From assembly GCA_963724385.1 (NCBI GenBank), contig CAVRUJ010000002.1, forward strand, positions 1,054,001-1,118,000: a DNA stretch of 64,000 bases. Reading direction: 5' to 3'. Position 1 is the stretch's first letter. The number at the start of each line of letters is the position of its first letter. The position numbers and the translations under genes were made by a program. The notes beneath the pieces were generated by a model that saw only the letters and a list, made by a program, of their open reading frames with translations, ran no database searches and was not told the origin of the DNA. This DNA is from DASXQK01 sp963724385 (GTDB taxonomy: Bacteria > Pseudomonadota > Alphaproteobacteria > Dongiales > Dongiaceae). Of the stretch, positions 25,711 through 34,888 are shown one piece after another.

Positions 25711-26579
25711 ACGCCTCGCCCGAGGCGGTCCGCAAGCAGGCGGCCGGGCTGGCCGAAAGCCTGCCGCCCCTCCTCGTGGGGGCGCTCCGGGTCGCTGCCA
25801 CCGTCGAGCAGGGCGTCCATGGCCGCCGGCGAATGGGGGCGGGCGATGCCTTCTGGCAATTCCGCCAATACCAGCCGGGCGATCCGGCGAGCCGCATCGA
25901 CTGGCGCCAGTCGGCGCGGACCGACCGTCTTTATCTCCGCGAGCGGGAATGGGAAGCGGCCGAGAGCGTTTGGCTCTGGCGCGACGGAAGCCCTTCGATG
26001 AACTGGCGTTCCGGCCCGGGCCTGCCGCTGAAGGCCGAGCGCGGCGATGTGCTTCTGCTGGCGCTGGCCGCCCTGCTGCTGCGCGCGGGCGAGCGGGTCG
26101 CCCTGCTGGGCAGCGACACGCTTCCTTCGGCCAGCCGCGGCGCGCTCGAGCGCATGGCGCTCGTGCTGGGCAGCACCGGGCCAGCGAGCCTGCCGGCCCT
26201 GGCGCCGCTGCCGCGCCATGCCCGCCTGCTCCTGATCGGCGATTTCCTCCAGCCTTTGGCCGCCGTGGAAGCGTCCCTCAGGCCCTATGCCGAGCGGGGC
26301 GTCGTCGGCCATCTCCTGATGATCGCCGATCCGGCGGAAGAGACCCTGCCCTTCCCCGGGCGCGTGCGCTTCGAAGGCCTCGAGGGCGAAGGCGAGCTGC
26401 TGCTGAGCCGGGTCGAGACGGTGCAGGAAGCCTATGCCGAGCGCTACCGGGCACATCGCGAGGGGCTCGCGGCGCTCGCCCGGGCGCTGGGCTGGACCTT
26501 CGCCACCAGCCGCACCGACCGGCCGCCGGAACCCGCCTTGCTCGCGCTCTACCGGCAGATTTCCGAGTATGACGCATGA
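25692..26579 (+). CDS. DUF58 domain protein (VWA-like MoxR partner)
   Basis: About 295 residues from GTG 25692, overlapping moxR by 19 bases; CTG 25707 is a weaker alternative. The DUF58 core is FRQYQPGDPASRIDWRQSARTDRLYLREREWE, followed by a MIDAS-like Asp-Gly-Ser-Pro-Ser in WLWRDGSPSMNW. The protein is cytoplasmic, with no obvious membrane segment. It is the conserved second gene of MoxR operons. The ATGA at its end couples it to the large membrane protein. Confidence 0.88.
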   Translation: MPAVPLNASPEAVRKQAAGLAESLPPLLVGALRVAATVEQGVHGRRRMGAGDAFWQFRQYQPGDPASRIDWRQSARTDRLYLREREWEAAESVWLWRDGSPSMNWRSGPGLPLKAERGDVLLLALAALLLRAGERVALLGSDTLPSASRGALERMALVLGSTGPASLPALAPLPRHARLLLIGDFLQPLAAVEASLRPYAERGVVGHLLMIADPAEETLPFPGRVRFEGLEGEGELLLSRVETVQEAYAERYRAHREGLAALARALGWTFATSRTDRPPEPALLALYRQISEYDA

Positions 26580-29296
26580 GCCTCGGGCTCTTGAGCTTCG
26601 TTTCGCCGTGGCTGCTTCTGGGCCTCGCCGCCCTGCCGGCGCTGTGGTGGCTGCTGCGCCTGACGCCGCCCTCTCCGCGCCGACAGCGCTTCCCGGCCAT
26701 CAGCCTGTTGTTCGAGCTGAGGCCGCGGGAGGAGACGCCCTATCGCACGCCGCTCTGGCTGATTCTGTTGCGCCTGCTGCTGGCGGTGCTGGTGATCGTC
26801 GGTTTCGCCGAGCCGCTCATCAATGCCGGCGGCGGGATCCAGGGCCTGCGGGCGCTGGCCATCGTGGTCGACGACGATTGGGCGGCGGCTCCCGGCTGGG
26901 CCGACCGCCAGGCCCGCATGGAGGAGGCGGTCAACGAGGCGGATCGCGCCAATATCCCGGTGCTGCTGCTGCCGACCGCCCCGCCCGCCGACGGCGGACC
27001 GGTTGCAGCCATAGGCTTGATGACCGCGGCCGAAGCGCGCCAGAAGATCCGGGCGCTGGAGCCCATGCCCTGGGCCGCCGATCGGGCCGGGGCGCTCGCC
27101 GCGATCGATCATGCGCCGCTGCCCAAGGGCCTCGCCGGCGATATGGCCGTGCTATGGGTCACCGATGGTCTCGCCAGTGCCGACCATGACGCCGCACCGC
27201 GGCTCGCCGAACGCTTGAAGGAGCTGGGCCGCCTCTCGGTCGTCGCCGACAGTCCCGGCGGCCTGCCGTTGCTGCTGCGTCCGCCTGAGGTTGGTCCCGC
27301 GGGGTTGGTCCTGAAGGTCGAGCGCGCTGCCGCCGGCCAGCCTCAGCAGGCGGTCGTTCGCGCCCTCGACGATGCCGGAAGATTGCTCAGCCGCGAAACC
27401 GTCAGCTTCGCCGTCGATGAGACCACGGCCAAGCATGAGCTGAAGCTGCCGACGGAGCTGCGCAATCGCATCGCGTCGCTTTCCCTCGAAGGCGCCGGCT
27501 CGGCGGGCAGCGTGCTGCTGATCGACGACCGCTGGCGCCAGCGGCCCGTGGGCATCGTCTCCGGCGCCGCGGACGAGAACGGCCAGCCGCTGTTGAGCGA
27601 GACCTTCTACGTCGATCGGGCGCTGGCACCCTATGCCGAGCTGCGCCATGGCGACATCGATACCTTGCTGCAGCGGGAGCTCTCGGTGCTGGTGATGACC
27701 GACATAGGCGCCGTGCCCGAAACCGAGGCGGCGAAGCTCAAGACCTGGATCGACAAGGGCGGCGTGCTGCTGCGCTTCGCCGGACCCAAGCTCGCCGAGA
27801 ATGCCGACAACCTGCTGCCGGTGCATTTGCGCGGCGGCGAGCGGCAGCTGGGCGGGGCCATGTCCTGGAGTGAGCCGGCGCGGCTTGCCCCCTTCCCGGC
27901 CGAAAGCCCCTTCGCCGGCCTCTCCATACCGAACGACGTGCTGATCCAGCGCCAGGTGCTGGCTGAGCCCGAGCTCGACCTGGGCAAGAAGACCTGGGCG
28001 CGCCTGACCGACGGCACGCCGCTGGTGACCGCGGACAAGCAAGGCAGCGGCTGGATCGTGCTCGTCCACACCACCGCCAATGCCAGCTGGTCGAACCTGG
28101 CGCTCTCAGGCCTCTTCGTCGAAATGCTCCAGCGGCTGACCGCGCTGGGCCAGGGCGTCTATGGCGGGCAAAGCAAGGATCCGCTCCCGCCCCTTCAATC
28201 CCTGGACGGCTATGGCCGCATGATCCAGCCGCCGCCGACCGCCTTGCCGCTCCTGCCCGCCGACATCGCGGCTAATGCCGTGGGCCCGCATCATCCGCCG
28301 GGCTATTACGGCAAGGCGAGCCAGCGCCGCGCCCTCAACCTGGGTTCAGCGCTCCCGCCCCTTGCCTCGCTCGGCGCCATGCCGGCGGGCGTGACTCTCA
28401 ATCCGGTGGCCGGCGCCGAGACCCTGGACCTCGAGCCCTGGTTCCTCGGAGGCGCACTCCTCCTGTTGCTGATCGATCTGGTGATCGCGCTAACCCTGCG
28501 CGGCTTGCTTTCGGGCTGGCGGCGCCCGGCGGTCGCCGGCCTGGCGCTTCTGATGCTGCTGCCGGCAATGGCAAGGGCACAGACGGATGATCCCGAGAAG
28601 TTCGCGCTGGATGCCGCCGGCACCACGCGGCTTGCCTACGTCATCACCGGGAACGAGGAGAACGATTCCATCAGCAAGGCCGGGCTCTATGGATTGACCC
28701 TCATCGTCGCCCAGCGCACCGCCGCGGATCTAGGCGCGCCCATGGGTCTCGACATCGAGAAGGACGAGCTCGCCTTTTTCCCGCTGCTCTATTGGCGCGT
28801 GCCGCCAGACGCGGCACCGCTCTCCGACAACGCGGTCCAGCGCCTCACCTATTACCTGAAGCATGGCGGGATGATCCTGTTCGACACCGCCGACCAGCTC
28901 GGCCTCAACGGCGGCAACCAGGGGCTCGCCCGGATGCTGCGCGACATGGACGTGCCGCCGCTCATTCCCGCGCCGCCCGACCATGTGCTGACCAAGGCCT
29001 TCTACCTGCTGCGCGACTTCCCCGGCCGGTACGACGGCGGAGTGCTTTGGGTCGAACAGGGCGAAGGCCGGATCAATGACGGCGTCTCCGGGGTCATCAT
29101 CGGCTCCAACGACTGGGCCGGCGCCTGGGCCGTGGACGACAACGGCCAGCCGCTCTACGCCACCGTGCCCGGCGGCGACCGGCAGCGCGAGTTCGCCTAC
29201 CGATTCGGCATCAACCTTGTCATGTACGCGCTGACCGGCAACTACAAGTCGGACCAGGTCCATGTGCCGGCGATCCTGGAGCGGCTCGGACAATGA
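26576..29296 (+). CDS. BatA N-terminal / DUF4159 membrane protein
   Basis: A 906-residue protein. The N-terminus has the BatA (aerotolerance regulator) domain with two membrane helices (VSPWLLLGLAALPALWWLL and LILLRLLLAVLVIVGFAEPL). A degenerate VWA-like domain follows (ALAIVVDDDWA, WVTDGLAS), lacking the MIDAS serines. Two more helices lie at about 625-670, then a C-terminal DUF4159 domain begins near LAYVITGNEENDSISKAGLYGL. It is probably anchored in the inner membrane with a periplasmic part. It overlaps both neighbours by four bases. Confidence 0.85.
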   Translation: MSLGLLSFVSPWLLLGLAALPALWWLLRLTPPSPRRQRFPAISLLFELRPREETPYRTPLWLILLRLLLAVLVIVGFAEPLINAGGGIQGLRALAIVVDDDWAAAPGWADRQARMEEAVNEADRANIPVLLLPTAPPADGGPVAAIGLMTAAEARQKIRALEPMPWAADRAGALAAIDHAPLPKGLAGDMAVLWVTDGLASADHDAAPRLAERLKELGRLSVVADSPGGLPLLLRPPEVGPAGLVLKVERAAAGQPQQAVVRALDDAGRLLSRETVSFAVDETTAKHELKLPTELRNRIASLSLEGAGSAGSVLLIDDRWRQRPVGIVSGAADENGQPLLSETFYVDRALAPYAELRHGDIDTLLQRELSVLVMTDIGAVPETEAAKLKTWIDKGGVLLRFAGPKLAENADNLLPVHLRGGERQLGGAMSWSEPARLAPFPAESPFAGLSIPNDVLIQRQVLAEPELDLGKKTWARLTDGTPLVTADKQGSGWIVLVHTTANASWSNLALSGLFVEMLQRLTALGQGVYGGQSKDPLPPLQSLDGYGRMIQPPPTALPLLPADIAANAVGPHHPPGYYGKASQRRALNLGSALPPLASLGAMPAGVTLNPVAGAETLDLEPWFLGGALLLLLIDLVIALTLRGLLSGWRRPAVAGLALLMLLPAMARAQTDDPEKFALDAAGTTRLAYVITGNEENDSISKAGLYGLTLIVAQRTAADLGAPMGLDIEKDELAFFPLLYWRVPPDAAPLSDNAVQRLTYYLKHGGMILFDTADQLGLNGGNQGLARMLRDMDVPPLIPAPPDHVLTKAFYLLRDFPGRYDGGVLWVEQGEGRINDGVSGVIIGSNDWAGAWAVDDNGQPLYATVPGGDRQREFAYRFGINLVMYALTGNYKSDQVHVPAILERLGQ

Positions 29297-31380
29297 GCAT
29301 CGCCGGTTACAGCCTCGCTTTCGCGCCCATGCTGCCCTGGCCGCTGTTGCTGGCCGCGGGCCTCATCGGCGCGGCCCTGATCGCGATCGCGTTCGTCAAG
29401 CGCGCCCGCGGCGGCTTGCTGCGCCTTCTCGCCCTCGCGGCACTTCTGGCGGCCTTGGCCGATCCCTCCATCGTGGTCGAGGACCGCAAATACCTGAACG
29501 ACGTGGCGGTGGTCGTGGTCGACGATTCCCAGAGCCAGTCGATCGCGCCTCGTCCGCAGCAAACGGCGGCGGCACTCGACGCCGTCACCAAGGCGATCAA
29601 GGCCCTGCCCGGCGTGGAGCTTCGCGTCATCCATGGCGGCAACGAGCCGTCGGGAGACAGCTCCGACGGCGGCGGCACGCGGCTGTTCGCGGCACTTGCC
29701 CGCGGCATCGCCGACCTGCCGGGAAGCCGCATCGCCGGCGCCATCTTCATCAGCGACGGCCAGATCCATGACGTTCCCGCCGATGCCGATGCGCTCGGCT
29801 TCCATGCGCCGGTCCATCTGTTGCTCACGGGCCTGCCCGATGAGGCCGACCGGCGCCTGGTCATGGTCGCCGCACCCAGCTTCGGCCTGGTCGGCAAGCC
29901 GGTCACCTTCAAGCTCCGGGTGGAGGACGACGCGCCGCCGCCCGACGGCATGGCGAGCGTCTCCATCATGAAGGACGGCAAGCCGCTGCCCTCGGTCGAG
30001 CTGCCGATCGGCCATGACGTGCCCATCGACTTCACCATCGACCATGGCGGCCAGAATGTGTTCGAGTTCACTGTCGCGCCCGGCGCCAAGTCGCTGACCC
30101 CGGTCAACAAATCCAAGGTGGCGGTGGTCAACGGCGTGCGCGACCGGCTGAAGGTGCTGCTGATCTCGGGCGAGCCCCATGCCGGCGAGCGGGCCTGGCG
30201 CGCATTGCTCAAATCCGATCCCTCGGTCGATCTCGTGCATTTCACCATTCTGCGCCCGCCGGAAAAGCAGGACGGCACGCCCATTAACGAGCTGTCCCTG
30301 ATCGCCTTTCCGGTGCGCGAGCTGTTCGAGCTGCGCCTCAAGGACTTCGACCTGGTCATCTTCGACCGCTACCGGCGCGAGGGCGTGCTGCCCCGGGCCT
30401 ATTTCGAGAACATCGCGCGCTATGTCGAGGAAGGGGGCGCGATGCTCGATTCGGCCGGCCCCTCGTTCTCGACGCCCTACAGCCTCTATCGCTCGCCGCT
30501 TGGCCGCGTGCTGCCGGCCGAGCCGACGGGCGAGGTCTTCGAGCAGGGCTTCCGGCCTGAGCTGACGGCCGACGGCCGGCGTCATCCGGTGACCGCCGGG
30601 CTCGACGGGGCCGGCGCGCCCGGGCAGCAGCCGAGCTGGGGCCGCTGGTTTCGCCAGATCGGCGCCAGCGTGAACAAGGGCGTGAGCCTGATGAGCGGCG
30701 TCGACGGCAAGCCGCTCCTGGCATTGGACCGGGTGGGCAAGGGCCGCGCCGCGGAGATCCTGAGCGACCAGATCTGGCTCTGGTCGCGCGGCTACGAGGG
30801 CGGTGGGCCTCAGGCGGAGCTCCTGCGCCGCGTCGCCCATTGGCTGATGAAGGAGCCGGACCTGGAAGAAGAGGATCTGCGCGCCAGCGTGGTGGACGGC
30901 CGGCTCGAGATCCAGCGCCGGAGCCTGTCGCCGGCGCCGGTGCCCGTCGAAGTGACATCGCCTACCGGGACCAAGTCCAAGGTCGCTCTCGCCGATCAGG
31001 GCGACGGCCGCCAGATCGCCTCCATCCCCGCGACCGAAACCGGGCTCTACCGGCTGACCGACGGCACCCACCTCGCCTTCGCCGCGAGCGGCGAGCTCAA
31101 TCCCCTGGAGTTTGCCGACATGCGCTCGACGGCAGCGAAGCTCCAGCCCCTGATGGACGCGACCGGCGGTCGCGCCTTCCGCCTTGCTTCCGGCAGCCTG
31201 CCGGAGATCAGGCTCGTCAGCCCCGGCCACAGCACGGCGGGCAACGGCTGGCTCGGCCTGCTTTCCAGCACCGACTACGTGGTCACCGGCATCCGCCAGA
31301 CCACCCTGATGCCGGCCTTCGCCGGGCTTCTCCTCGGCCTCGGCGCCTTGATGCTCGCTTGGCGCCGGGAGGGGCGGTAG
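29293..31380 (+). CDS. Membrane protein with VWA-like and glutamine-amidotransferase-like domains
   Basis: A 695-residue protein with N-terminal membrane helices (MLPWPLLLAAGLIGAALIAIAF and a second one), then a VWA-like domain with a MIDAS-type DDSQS in VVVDDSQSQS and ISDGQIHDVP. A middle part resembles the class I glutamine-amidotransferase-like fold (LVIFDRYRREGVLPRAYFENI, YVEEGGAMLDSAG). A final membrane segment (FAGLLLGLGALMLAW) ends in a short basic tail. It is the last gene of the MoxR operon. Its substrate or partner is unknown. Confidence 0.8.
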   Translation: MSIAGYSLAFAPMLPWPLLLAAGLIGAALIAIAFVKRARGGLLRLLALAALLAALADPSIVVEDRKYLNDVAVVVVDDSQSQSIAPRPQQTAAALDAVTKAIKALPGVELRVIHGGNEPSGDSSDGGGTRLFAALARGIADLPGSRIAGAIFISDGQIHDVPADADALGFHAPVHLLLTGLPDEADRRLVMVAAPSFGLVGKPVTFKLRVEDDAPPPDGMASVSIMKDGKPLPSVELPIGHDVPIDFTIDHGGQNVFEFTVAPGAKSLTPVNKSKVAVVNGVRDRLKVLLISGEPHAGERAWRALLKSDPSVDLVHFTILRPPEKQDGTPINELSLIAFPVRELFELRLKDFDLVIFDRYRREGVLPRAYFENIARYVEEGGAMLDSAGPSFSTPYSLYRSPLGRVLPAEPTGEVFEQGFRPELTADGRRHPVTAGLDGAGAPGQQPSWGRWFRQIGASVNKGVSLMSGVDGKPLLALDRVGKGRAAEILSDQIWLWSRGYEGGGPQAELLRRVAHWLMKEPDLEEEDLRASVVDGRLEIQRRSLSPAPVPVEVTSPTGTKSKVALADQGDGRQIASIPATETGLYRLTDGTHLAFAASGELNPLEFADMRSTAAKLQPLMDATGGRAFRLASGSLPEIRLVSPGHSTAGNGWLGLLSSTDYVVTGIRQTTLMPAFAGLLLGLGALMLAWRREGR

Positions 31381-31390
31381 GCGGCTGAGC

Positions 31391-31780
31391 TTAGCGTCGC
31401 CGTATATTGGCGCCGAGCCAGGCTGCGAACTCGGTCTCGCCAAGCTTCCCGGCGGCCAGAGCGAGCACGATCTCGGCGGCCTCCTCCTCGCTGGCCACGA
31501 AGCGATAGCCGTTCAATTCGACGAACAGCGCCGCCGCGACGAACGCCGTCCGCTTGTTGCCATCGACGAACGGGTGATTGGCGATGATGCCGGCGGCATA
31601 GGCTGCGGCGAGCTTCGCGATGCCCGCTTCATCGTCATAGGCCTGCCGATGGCGTGGCTTCGCCAGAGCCGAGCGCAGCAGGCCTTCGTCACGAATCCCG
31701 CCGGCGCCGCCGTGGAGTGCCAGCAGGCGTTCGTGGATCGCCAGGATCTCGCCTGCCTCGAGCCAAACCGGCTCCTTCAC
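31391..31780 (-). CDS. doc: Death-on-curing (Doc/Fic) toxin
   Basis: A 129-residue protein from GTG 31780, overlapping the antitoxin stop (GTGA). The Fic/Doc motif HPFVDGNKRTA is at residues 69-79, and GGIRDEGLLRSALAKPRHRQAY precedes it as in Doc proteins. Doc phosphorylates EF-Tu and halts translation, and its activity is held down by the paired antitoxin. Length is normal and the motif intact, so it is probably functional. The frame is open further upstream only through the antitoxin shadow. Confidence 0.92.
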   Translation of the reverse strand: MKEPVWLEAGEILAIHERLLALHGGAGGIRDEGLLRSALAKPRHRQAYDDEAGIAKLAAAYAAGIIANHPFVDGNKRTAFVAAALFVELNGYRFVASEEEAAEIVLALAAGKLGETEFAAWLGANIRRR

Positions 31781-32004
31781 TTGGCGAGCGCGCGCAGCGT
31801 GTTGCGGTAGCGCGCCATGATGTCTTCGGCCTTGCGCATCTTCTTCTCGAAGGCGGGATCGTAGGGGGTCAGGCGATAGGCGCCGTCCGGCCCCTCGATC
31901 AGATAAAGGCGTTCGCCGTCGCCGGCATTGAGCCGGCTCAACACCTCCCGCGGCAGGACCACGCCGAGGGAGTTCCCGATCTTGCGGACCTTCAGTTCGA
32001 CCAC
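31777..32004 (-). CDS. AbrB/MazE-type antitoxin of the Doc module
   Basis: A 75-residue protein. GTG 32004 is preferred because GGAGG (complement of 32014-32018) lies nine bases upstream; the GTG three codons earlier overlaps that site. The SpoVT-AbrB DNA-binding fold is clear in ELKVRKIGNSLGVVLPREVLSRL. The C-terminal half (EKKMRKAEDIMARYRNTLRAL) should bind and inhibit Doc. Antitoxin genes of this kind usually autorepress. Confidence 0.9.
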   Translation of the reverse strand: MVELKVRKIGNSLGVVLPREVLSRLNAGDGERLYLIEGPDGAYRLTPYDPAFEKKMRKAEDIMARYRNTLRALAK

Positions 32005-32019
32005 GATGGCCACCCTCCG

Positions 32020-32059
32020 ATGTTATAACAAGTGTAATAACACCGGGCCGCCCGGTCAA
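32020..32059 (-). promoter_or_regulatory. Toxin-antitoxin promoter with palindromic operator
   Basis: On the minus strand, TTGACC (complement of 32054-32059) and TACACT (complement of 32031-32036) are 17 bases apart. Immediately downstream is the perfect palindrome TGTTATAACA at 32021-32030, and GTGTAATAACAC overlaps the -10. This fits autorepression by the AbrB antitoxin. Confidence 0.55.
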
Positions 32060-32153
32060 ACGGCCGAATGGGGAGAAGCCAGGGGTCCTGCGAACATCGG
32101 CGCGGCTAGCCTCGACTAACCCATCCCCGGACCTTTCTGTTAGGCTCGGCCCC

Positions 32154-33066
32154 ATGCGCCGCACCGCGCGATTCCGCCAGCTGATCGAGGCGCCGGAGAT
32201 ACTGCTTCTGCCCTGGCGCCCATGACGCGCTTTCGCTGAGGCTGATCGAGCGGGCGGGTTTCCTCGCCGCCACCTGCGGGGGCTATAGCGCGACCGCCAC
32301 CCTCATCGGCCAGCCCGACGTGGCCCAGCTCGGCATGAGCGAGATGGCCGAGATGTACGCCCGGCTCTGCGACACGAGCGAGCTGCCGCTGCTCGCCGAC
32401 GCCGATACCGGCTACGGCGGCCCGACCAACGTCGCCCGCACCGTGCGCGCCTACGAAAGGGCCGGCGTGGCGGCTCTGTTCATCGAGGACCAGGTCTCGC
32501 CCAAGCGTTGCGGCCACATGGAGGGCAAGCGCGTCGTGCCGGCGACGGAAATGGTGGCGAAGCTGAAGGCCGCGCTCGACGCCAGGAAGGACGAGGACAT
32601 GATCATCATGGCGCGCACCGACGCCCGCGCCGTGGAAGGCCTGGATGCCGCCATCGAGCGGGCCGAGCTCTACCGCGAGGCCGGCGCCAATCTGCTCTTC
32701 GTCGAAGCGCCCGAAAGCGTGGAGGAGCTGCGCCGCGTCTGTTCGGAGATCGCCGGGCCCTGCCTCGCCAACAACGTCGAAGGCGGCAAGACGCCCCTGC
32801 TATCGGCCCGCGAGCTGGAGGAGATGGGCTTCGCCACCGTCACCTGGCCGGTCTCGGCCAGCTACGCCGTCGCCCATGTCCTGGGCGAGCTCTATACGAC
32901 CCTGAAGCGCGACGGCAGCACAGCGGCGATGGCCGAACGGATGCTGAGTTTCGAAAGCTTCAACGCGCTGGTCGGGCTGCCCTCCTTGCGCCAGCGCGAG
33001 GAGAACTGGCGCGAGAAGGCGCAGGCAGAAGTGGATGGTTTTGCCGAGCGGGGGGAGCGGGATTAA
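32154..33066 (+). pseudogene. Isocitrate lyase/PEP mutase family enzyme, frameshifted near base 32214
   Basis: The frame from ATG 32154 reads MRRTARFRQLIEAPEILLLP and then hits TGA. Leaving out the T at 32214 restores GAHDALSLRLIERAGFLAAT and joins it to the 248-residue frame from 32320 (SEMAEMYARLCD...). That frame holds the conserved LLADADTGYGGP and the catalytic loop DQVSPKRCGHMEGK. The full product would be about 303 residues, the usual size of the methylisocitrate/2,3-dimethylmalate lyase group. Either a genuine one-base insertion or a sequencing error explains it. Downstream translation could also start at GTG 32320, lacking the first strands. Confidence 0.8.
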
Positions 33067-33120
33067 CACAACAATTGATAGCCCTTTCGTTGGGGAATCC
33101 GGCCGGCCGCTTCGCCGAAA

Positions 33121-33150
33121 TTGCAATTGGTTCCTTATTTGTTCTATAAT
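33121..33150 (+). promoter_or_regulatory. Predicted promoter of the restriction-modification genes
   Basis: TTGCAA at 33121-33126 and a consensus TATAAT at 33145-33150 with an 18-base spacer, about 80 bases before the methyltransferase ATG. Confidence 0.6.
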
Positions 33151-33232
33151 TTGACCTAACCTGAAGTGGCGCGGCATCCCTATCGCGCGACAGAAGACTT
33201 CAGCTGTGATACCTACAGGTTGGGGGTAAGCT

Positions 33233-34888
33233 ATGATCGACACGCAAGCGCTTCGAAAGGCTCGCGGCGCCTTCTTCACTCCATCCGAGATCAGCGGGTT
33301 TCTGGCCGAATGGGCGATCAGGTCACCAAACGATGTTGTCCTAGAACCGTCTTGTGGGGAAGCTTCCTTCTTGGTGGCAGCCGGCAAGCGGCTAAAGGGA
33401 CTCGGTGCAGCCAAGTTGATTTGGCAAGACCAGCTCCACGGATTCGAATTACACGCTTCGTCGGCGCAAGCTGCGTCGGAGGCCCTCGAAGAACACAATT
33501 TGGACGCCCAAATTGGGGTTAGCAATTTCTTCGATGTCGCGCCGAATCCAACGTACGACGCGGTCGTGGGCAACCCGCCCTACGTTCGATATCAGCAATT
33601 CAATGGCGATCAGCGAGCCAAGGGACTTCGGGCGGCACTAGCTCAAGGCGTGCGGCTGAGTGGACTGGCGAGTTCATGGGCGCCGTTCGTGATCCACGCA
33701 TCTCAGTTTCTGAATCCGGATGGTCGCCTTGCACTCGTATTGCCGGGCGAACTTCTGACCGTAAATTACGCCGCTCAGGTACGCCAATACCTGCTTGAGC
33801 GCTTTGGCAGCCTCAGGCTTGTGATGTTCGAAAGTCGGGTGTTTCCGGAAGTCCTGGAGGAAGTCGTTCTGCTGCTTGCGGAAGGCTCTGGTGGTGCAAA
33901 GAACTTTGAAGTCCACCAGGCTAGGAACATACAAGATCTTCAATACTTCGACGCCGCATGCTGGAGTGCCTTCTCTCCCCAAGGCGGCGCGAAGTGGACA
34001 CCAGCCTTGCTCTCGTCCAAAGCACTAGAGGTCTATCAGAGGCTCGTCGACGGCGACAATTTCACTAGCCTGCTGTCTTGGGGCGATACCTATTTGGGCG
34101 CGGTAACAGGCAATAACAAATACTTCTCATTGAACGAGGAGCAGGTGAAGAACCTGGGGCTGACGTCAGGAGAACTTCTTGAGATATCGCCTCCTGGATC
34201 TCGTCACCTCAAGGAACTGGCTTTCACTTCTGCAGATTGGGAGTCGTTATCAGCGGAGAGCGCAAGGTGCTATCTCTTTCGTCCTGGCAATGACAGGCCG
34301 TCGGCTGCGGCGCGTCGCTACATCGAAATAGGTGAAGCGGCGGGAATCCCACGTGCATACAAATGTACAAACCGCGAACCATGGTGGCGTGTTCCTACCG
34401 TAAGGGTGCCAGACCTCTTTCTCACCTACATGAACCATGAGCGACCGCGATTTATTTCGAATCAGAGCAATGTGCACATTCTGAACTCTGTTTATGGGGT
34501 CTCGTTCCATCACGGCGTTGCCTCCATTGGCCGGGAGTTCTTGTCGATTGGAAGTCTCAACAGCGTGACTTTACTGGGCGGCGAAATCGTCGGCCGCGCC
34601 TATGGCGGTGGCTTGCTCAAAATGGAGCCAAATGAAGCCGACTTGTTGCCCCTACCTTCTAGTGAGCTGTTGAGGGCCGCCGCTGCCGACTTACGGCGGC
34701 TGCATCCGCAGATAGCAGTACTTCTGCAGCAAGGAGCTGTGCAGCGGGCAGTGGAGCTTGTCGATGGAGTTCTGCTGATGCGGCATGCGGGCGTGAGCGC
34801 GCGTGAGATAGCGGCTATGAGAGAAGCACGCGAATTACTTTTCAGGCGTCGCAGAGCCAGGAGTGGGAAAGAGCGTGGCGCGCATTGA
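33233..34888 (+). CDS. Gamma-class adenine-specific DNA methyltransferase
   Basis: A 551-residue protein from ATG 33233, with GGGGG seven bases upstream. Motif X (RGAFFTPSEISGFLAEW) comes first, then SAM motif I (VLEPSCGEASFL) and the catalytic motif IV NPPY in AVVGNPPYVRYQQF, the order of gamma N6-adenine methyltransferases (Eco57I/TaqI type). The C-terminal half, after about residue 260, is the target-recognition part. It pairs with the next gene, which overlaps its 3' end. Base composition is visibly richer in A+T than neighbours, suggesting acquisition by transfer. The recognition site cannot be read. Confidence 0.9.
   Translation: MIDTQALRKARGAFFTPSEISGFLAEWAIRSPNDVVLEPSCGEASFLVAAGKRLKGLGAAKLIWQDQLHGFELHASSAQAASEALEEHNLDAQIGVSNFFDVAPNPTYDAVVGNPPYVRYQQFNGDQRAKGLRAALAQGVRLSGLASSWAPFVIHASQFLNPDGRLALVLPGELLTVNYAAQVRQYLLERFGSLRLVMFESRVFPEVLEEVVLLLAEGSGGAKNFEVHQARNIQDLQYFDAACWSAFSPQGGAKWTPALLSSKALEVYQRLVDGDNFTSLLSWGDTYLGAVTGNNKYFSLNEEQVKNLGLTSGELLEISPPGSRHLKELAFTSADWESLSAESARCYLFRPGNDRPSAAARRYIEIGEAAGIPRAYKCTNREPWWRVPTVRVPDLFLTYMNHERPRFISNQSNVHILNSVYGVSFHHGVASIGREFLSIGSLNSVTLLGGEIVGRAYGGGLLKMEPNEADLLPLPSSELLRAAAADLRRLHPQIAVLLQQGAVQRAVELVDGVLLMRHAGVSAREIAAMREARELLFRRRRARSGKERGAH

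Noticed and set aside
29242..31443. 733-residue open frame on the minus strand
   Set aside because: It is exactly antisense to the 695-residue VWA/GATase-like gene of the MoxR operon, and its translation is low-complexity and without any family pattern. It is a GC-rich shadow.
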